Source: Mucilaginibacter phyllosphaerae (GTDB taxonomy: Bacteria; Bacteroidota; Bacteroidia; Sphingobacteriales; Sphingobacteriaceae). Taken from it: a stretch of 64,000 bases of DNA. The position numbers were made by a program, and so were the translations under genes. The notes under the pieces are model-generated. The model was given only the letters and a program-made list of their open reading frames with translations. It did no database searches and was not told the DNA's origin. Location of the stretch: contig NZ_SNQG01000007.1 of the NCBI RefSeq assembly GCF_004378255.1, forward strand, positions 214,199-278,198, in the 5' to 3' direction. Below are positions 8,557 through 18,546 of the stretch, piece after piece (within the stretch, counting starts at the first letter, position 1; every line of letters begins with the position of its first letter).

Positions 8557-10926
8557 CTATTCGCTTCTTAAACTTTTTACGGGATTAGCAAGTGCCGCTT
8601 TTATGGACTGAAAACTAATAGTTAAAAGCGTTATAGTTACTGCTATTATTGCCGATATTACAAATACACCCGGCCCTATGGTAATACGGTAGGTGTATTG
8701 ATTAAGCCAGTTTTGTAAAAAGTAAAAAGCAACGGGCGATGCAATAAGGCAGCTTAACACTACCAGTACAACAAAGTCTTTAGATAGCAAAATCCAAACC
8801 TGGGCTACCGTAGCACCCAGTACTTTTCTTACCCCTATCTCTTTGGTGCGCTGTTCTGCAACGTATGCAGCAAGCCCAAACAAGCCCAGGCACGATATAA
8901 ATATAGCCAGCGCCGCAAATATGCCGGCCAGTTTACCTACTAACAGTTCCAGGTTAAATTTTTGGTTGTAATCATCATCCACAAAACGGTAAGTAAACGG
9001 GTTAGCCGGGCTGTACTTGTTAAAAATGGCGCTTACCTTTTCAATAGCTTCATGCGGATTAATGTTAGGCGATAGGCGATAAATGATATTGCTGCCGCCA
9101 TCAAAGAAAAACATGCTGGGGTCTGCCGCCTGGAATGGCGAATCCATCAGGGCATCTTTCACAACACCCACAATGTGCATTTGCCTGCCAAATTTACGGA
9201 TGGTTTGGCCCAAAGGGTTGGTTAGTCTTAAGCGTTTTACGGCAGCTTCGTTTAAAATTACGCTGTTGCTATCAGCTTTAGCGTTCCCCACAAAGTCGTG
9301 CCCCCCTTTTAGCTGCATGCCCAGGGTTTTAAAGTAATTTTCTGAGATGAGGATGGTACCCATTTCTACCGTTTCGCCGGGGTTTTTACCCGGAAACTCT
9401 TCCACATCGCTATGCCAGTCTACCCGGGTTGCAGGGCTTGATGAGGTAGTGATGGATGACACGGCGCCGCTTTGCAGCAGCTCATTTTTTAGGGCAACTG
9501 CATTTGCATTGATATCATCGTTGGTTGTGGTGGTAACCAGCCTGTTTATCGCATAGCCGGTCGGCCTGTCTTTAGCATGTTGTATCTGCTGGTAAATAAT
9601 AACTGTACTGATAATAAGCACGATAGAACAACTAAATTGAAGTACAACTAACGCCTTACGGGATACAGAGGCAGACCGGGCTGTTTGTATTGTGCCCTTT
9701 AATACCAGCACCGGGTTAAATGACGACAGATAGAAAGCCGGCCTGCTACCCGCTAATATGGCTGTAAGCAATGTACAGCTTAGGGTTATCAGCCAAAAAA
9801 TTGCGCTGCTGTAGGGTATGGTAACAGATGTACCGGCGAGTATATTAAATGATGGCAAGGCCAGTTGTACCATTACAACGGCAAATAAAAAGGCCACAAA
9901 GGTAACCAGCACACTTTCTGTTAAAAATTGCAGTATCAATTGCTGGCGCTGCGAGCCTATGGCTTTGCGGATGCCTACCTCGCGGGCGCGCTTTTCCGAC
10001 CGGGCTGTAGTCAGGTTTATAAAGTTGATACAGGCGATCAAGAGCACCAATATACCAATGATACTGAAGATGCGGACATACTCTATAAAACCACCCAGCG
10101 CTTTACCGTTGGTGTAGGTGCCATAGAGGTGCCAGTCCTGTATGGGCTGCATGATCACGTCGGAGTTTTTGGCATTAAGGTTATCCTCATAATGCTCCAG
10201 GTTTTTGATCTTGGGGGCAACCTGGCTATACTTGATGCCATCTTTAAGCTTGGCAAAAAGTTCAAATCCGTTGCTGCCAAAATTCTGTTTGCGCGATTCT
10301 TTTACCCCCGGGTCGGTAATCTCAAAATAGCTGAAGGGGATAATATAACTAAAATGTAAGGATGAATTGGCAGGGAGATCTTTGATAATGCCGGTCACCT
10401 TCAGGTTATCCTTATTATCCACCTTTACCATTTGGTTGATGGCGCTTTTATTACCAAACAACGCCTTGGCCGTGGCCTCGGTCAGTACAATAGAATACGG
10501 GTCTTTCAGGGCATCCGCGTTACCTTGCACAAACGGAAATTGAAAGATCTTAAAAAAATCGGCACCTGCCTGTTTACCATCTAAGTTTAATTTGGTGTTG
10601 CCCGCCATTAAACCATGGCTGCGGCCGCCGTCTGTTTCTGCAACGTACGCTATTTCGGGGTAGTTGCTACGCAGGGCATCTGCCAGTTTTAATGATGTAC
10701 TGCTAAAGGTTAGCGTATCGCCGTTACTGTTAAAATTGCGCCTTACCTGGTAGGCCTGCCCGTAATTGGGCAAAAACCTGTCATAAGCATATTGGTAGCT
10801 AACCCAAAGGCCAATCAGCAAAGCAACGGCCATACCTACAGCAAGGCCCATTACATTTAATATACTATATACCTTGTTGCGGGTAAGGTTCCGCCACGCA
10901 ATTTTTAAATTGGTTTTCAGCATCAT
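8557..10926 (-). CDS. FtsX/MacB-type ABC permease 4
   Basis: At 789 residues this is the shortest permease of the array. Two adjacent ATG codons are possible starts (10926 and 10923); the second gives MLKTNLKIAWRNL, the family pattern also seen in permease 1. The domain order is the same as in its paralogs, with first FtsX block motifs IACINFINL and EVGIRKAIGS, and C-terminal motifs CLGLFGLAAY and EIGVRKVLGAT, then NPVKSLRSE. Only 18 bp separate it from permease 5 upstream, so the two are surely co-transcribed. The 90-bp spacer to permease 3 has no terminator. Confidence 0.9.
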   Translation of the reverse strand: MMLKTNLKIAWRNLTRNKVYSILNVMGLAVGMAVALLIGLWVSYQYAYDRFLPNYGQAYQVRRNFNSNGDTLTFSSTSLKLADALRSNYPEIAYVAETDGGRSHGLMAGNTKLNLDGKQAGADFFKIFQFPFVQGNADALKDPYSIVLTEATAKALFGNKSAINQMVKVDNKDNLKVTGIIKDLPANSSLHFSYIIPFSYFEITDPGVKESRKQNFGSNGFELFAKLKDGIKYSQVAPKIKNLEHYEDNLNAKNSDVIMQPIQDWHLYGTYTNGKALGGFIEYVRIFSIIGILVLLIACINFINLTTARSEKRAREVGIRKAIGSQRQQLILQFLTESVLVTFVAFLFAVVMVQLALPSFNILAGTSVTIPYSSAIFWLITLSCTLLTAILAGSRPAFYLSSFNPVLVLKGTIQTARSASVSRKALVVLQFSCSIVLIISTVIIYQQIQHAKDRPTGYAINRLVTTTTNDDINANAVALKNELLQSGAVSSITTSSSPATRVDWHSDVEEFPGKNPGETVEMGTILISENYFKTLGMQLKGGHDFVGNAKADSNSVILNEAAVKRLRLTNPLGQTIRKFGRQMHIVGVVKDALMDSPFQAADPSMFFFDGGSNIIYRLSPNINPHEAIEKVSAIFNKYSPANPFTYRFVDDDYNQKFNLELLVGKLAGIFAALAIFISCLGLFGLAAYVAEQRTKEIGVRKVLGATVAQVWILLSKDFVVLVVLSCLIASPVAFYFLQNWLNQYTYRITIGPGVFVISAIIAVTITLLTISFQSIKAALANPVKSLRSE

Positions 10927-10944
10927 AATTAATTTAAAGGGTAC

Positions 10945-13329
10945 TTACTCGCTTCGTAAACTTTTAACCGGGTTGGCAATGGCAGCCCTGATAGCCTGGA
11001 AGCTGATGGTGGTAAGCGCCACAACCATGGCTAAAACGCCGGCCACTGCAAACACCCACCATTGTATATCAATTCTATAAGCAAAATCTTGCAGCCATTT
11101 ATGCATAAAATACCAGGCAATTGGCGAGGCGATCAAAAATGAGATGCCCACCAGTTTCATAAAATCTGACGAAAGCATATTTACGATACCCGGTGTAGAT
11201 GCCCCTAATACCTTGCGGATGCCAATTTCGCGGGTGCGCTGATAAGTGCTGTAGGAGGCCAGGCCTAACAAACCAAGGCATGATATAGCGATGGCCAGTA
11301 TGGCAAAGTTGAAGAACAGTTTACCAAAACGCTGCTCGGTGCGGTATTGCCTGTCAAAAAATTCGTCTAAAAAGTAATAGCTGTATGGCCTGTTTGGGAT
11401 CAGTTCCTTCCATTTGCTTTCTATAGCTGCTAAGGTTGCCGTTAAATTTTTAGCATCCACCTTTGCCGATACCAGATTAAGGTTGTTCAATTCCACCCGC
11501 ATACTTAGCGGTTTTATTTTTTCTTGTAAAGAGCGGAAGTGAAAATCCTTCATCACCCCTACTATTTTACCTTCGCGGCCCCATTGCTTAAAGCGTTTAC
11601 CAATTGCCTGCTGCGGCGAACTATAGCCGAATAGTTTTACCGCTTCCTCGTTCAGGATCATAGCTTGCGCCGTATCGGTGCTCATGAAATCCCGTGAAAA
11701 AGGCCTGCCTGCAACTATCTTTATTTTAAACTGGTTCAGGTAATCAAAATCAACAAAATATAGGTCGAGATTGGCTATCTGCAGATCTCCTTTGTTGTTC
11801 TCAATTTCAGAATAGGCGCCGCTGTTACCGCCACCGGGCACGCTTGATGATAAAGCGGTTGATTTAACACCGGGGATCTCTTTAATGGCCTGCTGAAAAG
11901 CCTGTTTGGCCGGGTCGCCGTTGCTATCCATTACCAGCATCTGATCTTTTGTAAATCCCAGGTCGCGGTTGCGCATAAAATCCATCTGGTTATAAACGAT
12001 GATGGTGCCTATGATGAGCGCAATAGAAATACTGAATTGTGCTACCACCAGGCTTTTGCGGAGGAAGTTCCCTTTTGTGCCCGAGGAGAACCTGCCCTTT
12101 AACACCATCACCGGCTTAAATGAGGAAAGCACCAATGCCGGATAGATACCGGCCAATAAACCGATTAGCACAGATATGCCAAACAATATGGCAACGTATG
12201 ATACATTTGAAAATATCCCCGGACTGATGATTTTACCTGATAACTGGTTAAACATTGGCAGAAAAACGACCGATAGTATTACGGTCACAAAAAACGCTAT
12301 GATACACAGCACCACCGATTCGCCGATGAACTGGCCGGCCAACTCGCCTTTAGCGGCGCCAACTACTTTACGGATACCCACCTCTTTAGCGCGTTCTACC
12401 GAGCGGGCCGTAGTTAAATTGATGAAGTTGATACAGGCAATAAGCAGGATAAATACAGCCACAATACTAAAAATGTAAACATTGCTGATGCTGCCAACTT
12501 CCTGCCCGCCCCGTTTGGAGTGCAGGTAAATATCTTTGAGTGGTTCCAACATCAGGGTTGCCGACATCTGGCGCTTGCGGCTTTCTTCGCCGTTACGTTT
12601 CTCTATAAAAGCCGGAAACTTTGATTGCAGTACTTTAGCGTTTACGCCAGGCTTCAACAACAAGTAAGTGGTAGCACCATAATTGCCCCATTGCTCATCA
12701 ATCCCCTTATTGAATTTTTGGGTGAGGGTAGTCATCGATAAGATCATATCTGCCTTGATCTGCGAATTTTCGGGCATGTCTTTAATGATACCGGTAACCA
12801 TGGCGGGCATTGCCTCGCCGGATAACAGCACCGTTTGCCCGATGGGATTAGTGTTGCCAAAATATTTTTTAGCCGCCTTTTGGCTGAAGATAACGCTGGC
12901 CGGTGCAATTAAAGCGGTGTTGGGGTTACCCTTTAACATTTTAAAATCAAACACTTTAAAAAAAGCCGAATCAGCAAACAGGGTGTTATCTTCCTGAAAT
13001 TTAACGTTGCCTTTTCTAACCAAAAAACTGCCGCCGCTAACCCGCACAAATGATTGTATCTCCGGAAAATCTAACTTAAGGTTAGGTGCGAATGCCCAGG
13101 AGGTAACATCCGTTTTAATGGTTTCCGACGGGGTTTTAATATCCGTAACCACCCTGTAGATCCTGTCGGCCTTGGTGTGGAATTTATCGTAGCTTAATTC
13201 AAAAGCCACATACATGGATATAAAAAAGCAGGCCGTAATACCTACAGATAAGCCGGTGATATTAATAAATGAAAATACCCGGTGCCTCCAAAGGTTGCGT
13301 AAGGCTATTTTAAAATGATTTTTTAACAT
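10945..13329 (-). CDS. FtsX/MacB-type ABC permease 5
   Basis: The open frame extends upstream to 13386, but the family N-terminus (MLKNHFKIALRNL) begins at the ATG at 13329, giving 794 residues. I chose that start because all paralogs begin this way and the extra 19 residues match nothing. It has an N-terminal helix, periplasmic core, FtsX block with IACINFINL and EVGIRKVVGAA, second core, and C-terminal block CLGLLGLASY and EIGIRKVLGAS, ending NPVKSLRSE. It follows permease 6 by 63 bp and precedes permease 4 by 18 bp. The substrate is unknown. Confidence 0.9.
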   Translation of the reverse strand: MLKNHFKIALRNLWRHRVFSFINITGLSVGITACFFISMYVAFELSYDKFHTKADRIYRVVTDIKTPSETIKTDVTSWAFAPNLKLDFPEIQSFVRVSGGSFLVRKGNVKFQEDNTLFADSAFFKVFDFKMLKGNPNTALIAPASVIFSQKAAKKYFGNTNPIGQTVLLSGEAMPAMVTGIIKDMPENSQIKADMILSMTTLTQKFNKGIDEQWGNYGATTYLLLKPGVNAKVLQSKFPAFIEKRNGEESRKRQMSATLMLEPLKDIYLHSKRGGQEVGSISNVYIFSIVAVFILLIACINFINLTTARSVERAKEVGIRKVVGAAKGELAGQFIGESVVLCIIAFFVTVILSVVFLPMFNQLSGKIISPGIFSNVSYVAILFGISVLIGLLAGIYPALVLSSFKPVMVLKGRFSSGTKGNFLRKSLVVAQFSISIALIIGTIIVYNQMDFMRNRDLGFTKDQMLVMDSNGDPAKQAFQQAIKEIPGVKSTALSSSVPGGGNSGAYSEIENNKGDLQIANLDLYFVDFDYLNQFKIKIVAGRPFSRDFMSTDTAQAMILNEEAVKLFGYSSPQQAIGKRFKQWGREGKIVGVMKDFHFRSLQEKIKPLSMRVELNNLNLVSAKVDAKNLTATLAAIESKWKELIPNRPYSYYFLDEFFDRQYRTEQRFGKLFFNFAILAIAISCLGLLGLASYSTYQRTREIGIRKVLGASTPGIVNMLSSDFMKLVGISFLIASPIAWYFMHKWLQDFAYRIDIQWWVFAVAGVLAMVVALTTISFQAIRAAIANPVKSLRSE

Positions 13330-13392
13330 AATATGAAAGATGAAAATTCTAAATCCAATTCTGTAATAACTCTGATCTCGGGTCACTAACCC

Positions 13393-15789
13393 CTACTCGC
13401 TTCTTAAACTTTTAACCGGGTTAGCAATTGCTGCTTTAACCGATTGAAAACTGATGGTAATAAGCGCTATAAAAACAGATAACAAAGCCACAAAAACAAA
13501 TGTGCCCAGGGTAATATCTATATGGAAGGCAAAATCGCGCAGCCAGCGGTTCATGGCATACCAGGCCAGCGGCCAGGCTATCATGTTTGATATGACAACC
13601 AGTTTAACAAAATGGCCGGATAACAACAGCACAATGTTTTGCACCGATGCACCCAATACCTTGCGCACACCAATTTCCTTGATCCGTTTTTCGGCAGAGA
13701 AGGATGCCAGGCCGAACAAGCCCAGGCAGGATATCAGGATAGCCAAACCAGCCAGGATCCCAACAATTTTACTCACCTGGTTATCTGCCCGGTACACTTC
13801 GGCAAAATGGTCGTCAAGAAACTCATATTCAAAGGGGTAACCGGGATTAACATCTGTCCAGGTGGTTTTTATAAAGTTGATAGCCTGTGCCGAACTGCCG
13901 GGTTTTATTTTTACAGATACCGTACGGAACCCCCACTCGCTTTGGTTAACGATAAACAAATTCTCTACCTTGTAATGCAGTGAATTAAAATTAAAGTTTT
14001 TTACGATCCCGGTAATCACCCCAAGCGAATCATAACCAAAGCGTTGCCCCAATAAGGTTTCTATCCTGGCACCCTGATGATCTTTCAAAAGCTCCTTAGC
14101 CATAGATTCATTCACGATGTATTCGCGCCCGTTGGCGGTTCTTTCCGTCGAAAAATTCTTACCCGCGGCCAGTTTAATGTTATAAACCGACAGGTAATCA
14201 TGGTCTACAACAAGTTGTGTGGCAGCAAGCTCCCTTACGGCATCGTTATTATATTTAAAGTTTACACCCGATTGATCCAGGTGGCTGCCCAACTGATCTT
14301 GCGAAGCGGTAACACCGGCAATTAAAGTATTGCCCGATAACTGCTGTTTAAACAATTCGTATTTTTTGCCCGAAATATTGTCCAGCGGTATGGTAACCAC
14401 CTGTTCGCGGGTAAAGCCGGGGTCTTTTTCCTGCATAAATTTTAGCTGCTTTACTACAAACACGGTAGCGATCATCAAAAACACAGCGCTGGTAAATTGC
14501 CCTATCACCAGCACATTACGCAGCATGCCTTTATTTTTACCGGATTCTACTGCTCCCTTTAACACCTTAACCGGCTGAAAAGACGACAGGAACAACGCCG
14601 GATAGATGCCCGAAACAAGCCCCACCAGCACCGTACCCAACAAAATGAGGATTAAAAAGGATGGCTTGCTGAATATAGGCATACTCATATTGCGCAAGCT
14701 AAGGTTGTTTACATAAGGTAATACCAATTCTACCAATATTAAGGCAAGCACCAGGGCGAGTAACGATAGCAGGATAGTTTCGCCTAAAAACTGAAACGCC
14801 AGCTGTGGCCGGTTAGCACCGATAGATTTGCGGATGCCCACTTCTTTAGCCCTGTCTGCCGAGCGCGCGGTAGACAGGTTCATGAAGTTAACGCAGGCGA
14901 TGATCAGCACGATGAATGCGATAATGGCGAAAAGATTAGTTGACTTTTGATCGAATTTCTGGAAGTTCAAATAATCCAGCCCTATATCTGTAGCGCCCGC
15001 ATGCACATCTTTAAGCGGCAGGTAAAATAATTCGTAGTAGGAAGTATATTCTGGCTTAAGGTGTTTTTTGAGGAAGGCGGGCATCTTGGCTTCAAAAGCT
15101 TTCAGATCTGTACCCGGCGCTAATTTTAAATAGGTATTAAGCCAGTTGCCGCCCCAGCTGTCCATCCATTTTTGCTGGATACCGGGTAACGAATAAATAG
15201 CATCAAACTGTAGCTGCGAATTTTTTGGCGCATTTTCCATTACAGCGGTCACGGTAAACTTTACAGTATCGCCGCCATAATGATTGATCACTTTACCAAT
15301 AGGGTCTTCGGTGCCAAACAGCTTTTCGGCAGTTTCTTTGGTGATGGCTATACTGTTTGGTTTATTAACGGCGCTTTGGGCGTCGCCTTTTAGTGTTTTA
15401 AAGGTAAATATCTTTAAAAAATCAGGGTCAACGGCAAATACCTGTGGCACAAATACACGTTTCTCGCCATAGGTCATCTGGTATTTCTGGTCCCACTTTA
15501 TGCGGGTAAAGCTTTTTACCTCGGGGTATTCTGCCTTTAACGCAGGCCCCATCGGGAACATAGATAAGCCTACCTTTTGTGAGGCGGCCATCCCCGGGAA
15601 TTTTTGCACCTCGTTCAATCGTACAATATCATTACCGTGGAAACTGTCGAAACTACGTTCGTAGGTTACAAACAGCATAATTACAATACATGCCGCCATA
15701 CCAATAGCTAAACCTACTATGTTTATGGCCGATGACACCTTGTTTTTCCAAAGGTTGCGCCAGGCAATTTTAAAGTAATTCTTTATCAT
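13393..15789 (-). CDS. FtsX/MacB-type ABC permease 6
   Basis: This 798-residue paralog starts MIKNYFKIAWRNLWKNK. It shows the standard two-FtsX architecture, with IACVNFMNL and EVGIRKSIGAN in the first block, CLGLFGLASF and EIGVRKVLGAS in the second, and the invariant C-terminus NPVKSLRSE. Upstream lies a 116-bp spacer to permease 7 made of short repeats of the type ATTCTAAA, without a clear hairpin terminator. Read-through from the promoter ahead of permease 7 is therefore the simplest model. The ligand is not predictable from sequence. Confidence 0.9.
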   Translation of the reverse strand: MIKNYFKIAWRNLWKNKVSSAINIVGLAIGMAACIVIMLFVTYERSFDSFHGNDIVRLNEVQKFPGMAASQKVGLSMFPMGPALKAEYPEVKSFTRIKWDQKYQMTYGEKRVFVPQVFAVDPDFLKIFTFKTLKGDAQSAVNKPNSIAITKETAEKLFGTEDPIGKVINHYGGDTVKFTVTAVMENAPKNSQLQFDAIYSLPGIQQKWMDSWGGNWLNTYLKLAPGTDLKAFEAKMPAFLKKHLKPEYTSYYELFYLPLKDVHAGATDIGLDYLNFQKFDQKSTNLFAIIAFIVLIIACVNFMNLSTARSADRAKEVGIRKSIGANRPQLAFQFLGETILLSLLALVLALILVELVLPYVNNLSLRNMSMPIFSKPSFLILILLGTVLVGLVSGIYPALFLSSFQPVKVLKGAVESGKNKGMLRNVLVIGQFTSAVFLMIATVFVVKQLKFMQEKDPGFTREQVVTIPLDNISGKKYELFKQQLSGNTLIAGVTASQDQLGSHLDQSGVNFKYNNDAVRELAATQLVVDHDYLSVYNIKLAAGKNFSTERTANGREYIVNESMAKELLKDHQGARIETLLGQRFGYDSLGVITGIVKNFNFNSLHYKVENLFIVNQSEWGFRTVSVKIKPGSSAQAINFIKTTWTDVNPGYPFEYEFLDDHFAEVYRADNQVSKIVGILAGLAILISCLGLFGLASFSAEKRIKEIGVRKVLGASVQNIVLLLSGHFVKLVVISNMIAWPLAWYAMNRWLRDFAFHIDITLGTFVFVALLSVFIALITISFQSVKAAIANPVKSLRSE

Positions 15790-15905
15790 AATGCTGAAGG
15801 TGAAATTCTAAACTTTAAATACTAAATTCTAAAAGCTAACTCTAAAAACTAAATCCTAAAGTAGCTCTGTTTAATCTTTAATAAACTAATGCGTGTTCTT
15901 TAAAG

Positions 15906-18335
15906 CTACTCGCTTCTTAAACTTTTTACCGGGTTAACCAGCGCCGCTTTGATTGCTTTGTAGCCAACCGTTAAACAGGCTATGGCCAATGATGACGCTA
16001 TAGCCAGAACAAACACCCCGGCTGTTAAATTGATACGATAGGCGAAGTTTTGCAGCCAGCCCGACATGAGGTACCAGGCCGCAGGCATTGCTAACACAAA
16101 TGCAATGGCTATCAGGATCATAAATTCCTTAGAGAACAGCAATACGATATTAAATACCGATGCACCCAATACTTTACGTACACCCACCTCTTTAGTGCGC
16201 TGTACTGCCATAAAAGATACCAGGCCGTATAAGCCCAGGCATGATATAAAGATGGCTATAAAGGCAAATATCTTGTAAACCAGTGCCAGCTGGTTTTCCT
16301 GCTTATAAAACTGCGCAATGTTCTCATCCAGAAAATAGCCGTTGTAAGCATATTCCGGGTAAGTGCTTTCCCAAAGTTTTTGGATGGATGCTACCGTATT
16401 GGTCAGGTTTTTTGTTTGAATCTTAACCGCCGCAACCGACTCGAACTTTTTAAGCGGTGATATAACTATCGGCTTAACAGCATCACGTAAAGAATTGGTC
16501 TTAAAATCTTCTACCACGCCTGTAATAGGCGCCCAGGTGCCCCTGGCACCCATACGCACGGCTTTGCCAATGGCATCCCCGGCTTTTTTAATGCCCAGCT
16601 TATGTATAAAAGTTTCATTCACTACCAATTGGCGAATGGTATCGCTTGGGTCGTACCCTTTGCCGGCTGCAAACCTTAATTCAAACGTTTTAAAATAATC
16701 GGCATCGCCGTATTTAAGAAAGGCATTAAATTGCGGGTCTTTCTCAGAATGGTCGTAGTAAAAGTTTTGCCCCCAGTTGTTTTCTGATGAGGGTGCATCT
16801 GATGCAAAACTTACCGATTTAACTTCGGGCTTTAGCAGAAGCTGTTGCTTAAACGCCTGCATTTTACTTAGGCTAAGGCTATCTGCAGAACCCGGAATGA
16901 TCAATACTGCATTTTTATTAAAGCCCAGGTCGGCCTCGTTCACAAAGTTCATTTGGTTTACGGCCACTATAGTGCCTATAATAAGCAGTTGTGCAATGGC
17001 AAACTGCGCCACCACCAGCGCCCTGCGCAGCGGTATGCCGCCGATGGATGCGGCCGTAATTTTATTTTTTAATGCCTGCACAGGTTTAAAGCCCGATACC
17101 ACCAAAGCAGGATAAATACCCGATAATAGTATCACAACAATGGTTATAACTATTAAAAACAAAACCGTGCCTGTGCTGAATAAAGCAATTTCATCCGGCA
17201 CGCTGGCAATATTTTTTAGATAAGGCAAGGCAATTTTTGCTATGGCCACAGCCAGTAATACCGATACCATAATTACCAGTGTGGTTTCGCCTATTACCTG
17301 GGCAATAAGCTGTTTACGCGTGCTACCCAAAACCTTGCGGATACCTACTTCTTTAGACCTGCCTACAGATTGTGCCGTAGATAAATTAATAAAGTTGATA
17401 GACGCCATAATGATGATGAGCACGGCTATAAATGTCAGCGTGTTCAGGGTGGCCCTGCTGGTGATATGATCGCCGACGGTATTGCCTACCCTGGTATCAA
17501 AATGCAATTCGCTTAACGGCTGCAACAAGTGTATGCGCGATTGCTTTTGCTGGTTTAAATCGCTTTGTTTGTTTGTAAAACCTACCAGTTGTTTGGTAAA
17601 ATTATCGGGGTTTACATTTGCCGGCAATTCTGTAAAGATCTGGTGATTGCTGCTCAGGGAATGCCAGTCGTTCCTGAAACCATAGGTATTTGCATTTTGC
17701 TTTAAAGTGATGTAAGATACCATTACCCTTAAAGGAAAATCGCTGTTATCCGGGGCATTATCTACTACACCAGCCACGCGCAGGGATAGCAGGTTATCCA
17801 TTTTAAGGTTTTTACCTGTGGCTTTTTTCCAATCGCCAAAGTACTTGGTGGCCGTTCTTTTATCTAAAACAACCATATTGGGTTCGGCCAAAAACTTTTT
17901 GTCGCCCTCTAACCAGGTAGAATGAAAAATATCAAAAAACTGCGGCTCTATAAAAAACACGCCAAAGCCTTCGGTAAATTTCTTATCGGCGGTACCGTTA
18001 TTGCCGCTATTATCCGGCACGGTTATTTGGCTGCCATAACTTGTATTTAATGCCGCAAATTTATATTGCGGAAAATCGGTACGCAAAGCATCAATTGCCG
18101 GTACAGATACGCCGGGATTATAAAAGATCCCTTCATCTGCAACCTGCTTTGTTATAATATGGTAGATGTTTTTGTAATTGGCATAAGAAGTGTTGAAACT
18201 GCGCTCGAATTGCAGGATAACAAATATAAGCAGGCAGGCTGCTACACCTACGCTTAAACCCGAAATATTGATAATAGAGTGTGCCTTGTGGCGTACAACA
18301 TTTCTCCAGGCTATTTTAAAGTAGTTTTTTAACAT
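15906..18335 (-). CDS. FtsX/MacB-type ABC permease 7 (first of the array)
   Basis: The open frame reaches 18371, but the ATG at 18335 gives the family start MLKNYFKIAWRNV and 809 residues. This is the promoter-proximal permease: a -24-like element lies at 18361-18376 and a two-site operator at 18420-18470. It has an N-terminal helix, periplasmic core, first FtsX block (INFINLSTA, EVGIRKVLGST), second core and C-terminal FtsX block (CLGLYGLVSF, EVGVRKVLGAS), ending NPVKSLRSE. The first periplasmic core looks the most divergent of the seven. It starts downstream of trpB, from which it is separated by a hairpin and its own promoter region. Confidence 0.9.
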   Translation of the reverse strand: MLKNYFKIAWRNVVRHKAHSIINISGLSVGVAACLLIFVILQFERSFNTSYANYKNIYHIITKQVADEGIFYNPGVSVPAIDALRTDFPQYKFAALNTSYGSQITVPDNSGNNGTADKKFTEGFGVFFIEPQFFDIFHSTWLEGDKKFLAEPNMVVLDKRTATKYFGDWKKATGKNLKMDNLLSLRVAGVVDNAPDNSDFPLRVMVSYITLKQNANTYGFRNDWHSLSSNHQIFTELPANVNPDNFTKQLVGFTNKQSDLNQQKQSRIHLLQPLSELHFDTRVGNTVGDHITSRATLNTLTFIAVLIIIMASINFINLSTAQSVGRSKEVGIRKVLGSTRKQLIAQVIGETTLVIMVSVLLAVAIAKIALPYLKNIASVPDEIALFSTGTVLFLIVITIVVILLSGIYPALVVSGFKPVQALKNKITAASIGGIPLRRALVVAQFAIAQLLIIGTIVAVNQMNFVNEADLGFNKNAVLIIPGSADSLSLSKMQAFKQQLLLKPEVKSVSFASDAPSSENNWGQNFYYDHSEKDPQFNAFLKYGDADYFKTFELRFAAGKGYDPSDTIRQLVVNETFIHKLGIKKAGDAIGKAVRMGARGTWAPITGVVEDFKTNSLRDAVKPIVISPLKKFESVAAVKIQTKNLTNTVASIQKLWESTYPEYAYNGYFLDENIAQFYKQENQLALVYKIFAFIAIFISCLGLYGLVSFMAVQRTKEVGVRKVLGASVFNIVLLFSKEFMILIAIAFVLAMPAAWYLMSGWLQNFAYRINLTAGVFVLAIASSLAIACLTVGYKAIKAALVNPVKSLRSE

Positions 18336-18360
18336 TTGTAATGATATTTGCTTACATAGA

Positions 18361-18376
18361 TTAAAACACATACCAA
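18361..18376 (-). promoter_or_regulatory. Putative -24/-12 promoter of the permease array
   Basis: The minus-strand sequence TTGGTATGTGTTTTAA has a good -24 element and a poor -12 element. It sits 26 bp before the start codon of permease 7 and matches the element before the ATPase gene in both sequence and position relative to the operator. Assignment to sigma-54 is inferred. Confidence 0.4.
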
Positions 18377-18419
18377 AACAACAACTAATTCATTATCAAT
18401 ACTTTAATAAAATAAAAAA

Positions 18420-18470
18420 GCGTACGCTATGTACGCCTGTGTAACACCCTGTGTTCGGTTATGATACAGT
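18420..18470 (-). promoter_or_regulatory. Two-site operator upstream of the permease array
   Basis: An inverted repeat GCGTACGCTATGTACGC (18420-18436) and a second element containing GTTCGGTTATGATACAGT (18453-18470) match the pair at 941-980. The spacing between the two elements is 11 bp longer here, about one helical turn, so both sites would still face the same side of the DNA. A common regulator for the permeases and the ATPase is likely. Confidence 0.55.
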
Positions 18471-18501
18471 AGGTGGTAATGATGGAGGGCTGATGATCGA
18501 G

Positions 18502-18534
18502 AGAGACCGGGCAGGTCTGCCCTACCCGGTCTCT
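18502..18534. terminator. Hairpin downstream of trpB
   Basis: The arms AGAGACCGGG and CCCGGTCTCT pair over 10 bp, and an alternative inner stem GGGCAG/CTGCCC lies in the loop. It is 12 bp past the trpB stop codon. No T-tract follows on the minus strand, so termination there is plausible but not certain. Confidence 0.5.
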
Positions 18535-18546
18535 TTAATCGCGAAC

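Noticed and set aside
9928..10359. A 143-codon plus-strand frame inside permease 4.
   Set aside because: It has no domain or start context and is fully covered by a clear permease gene.
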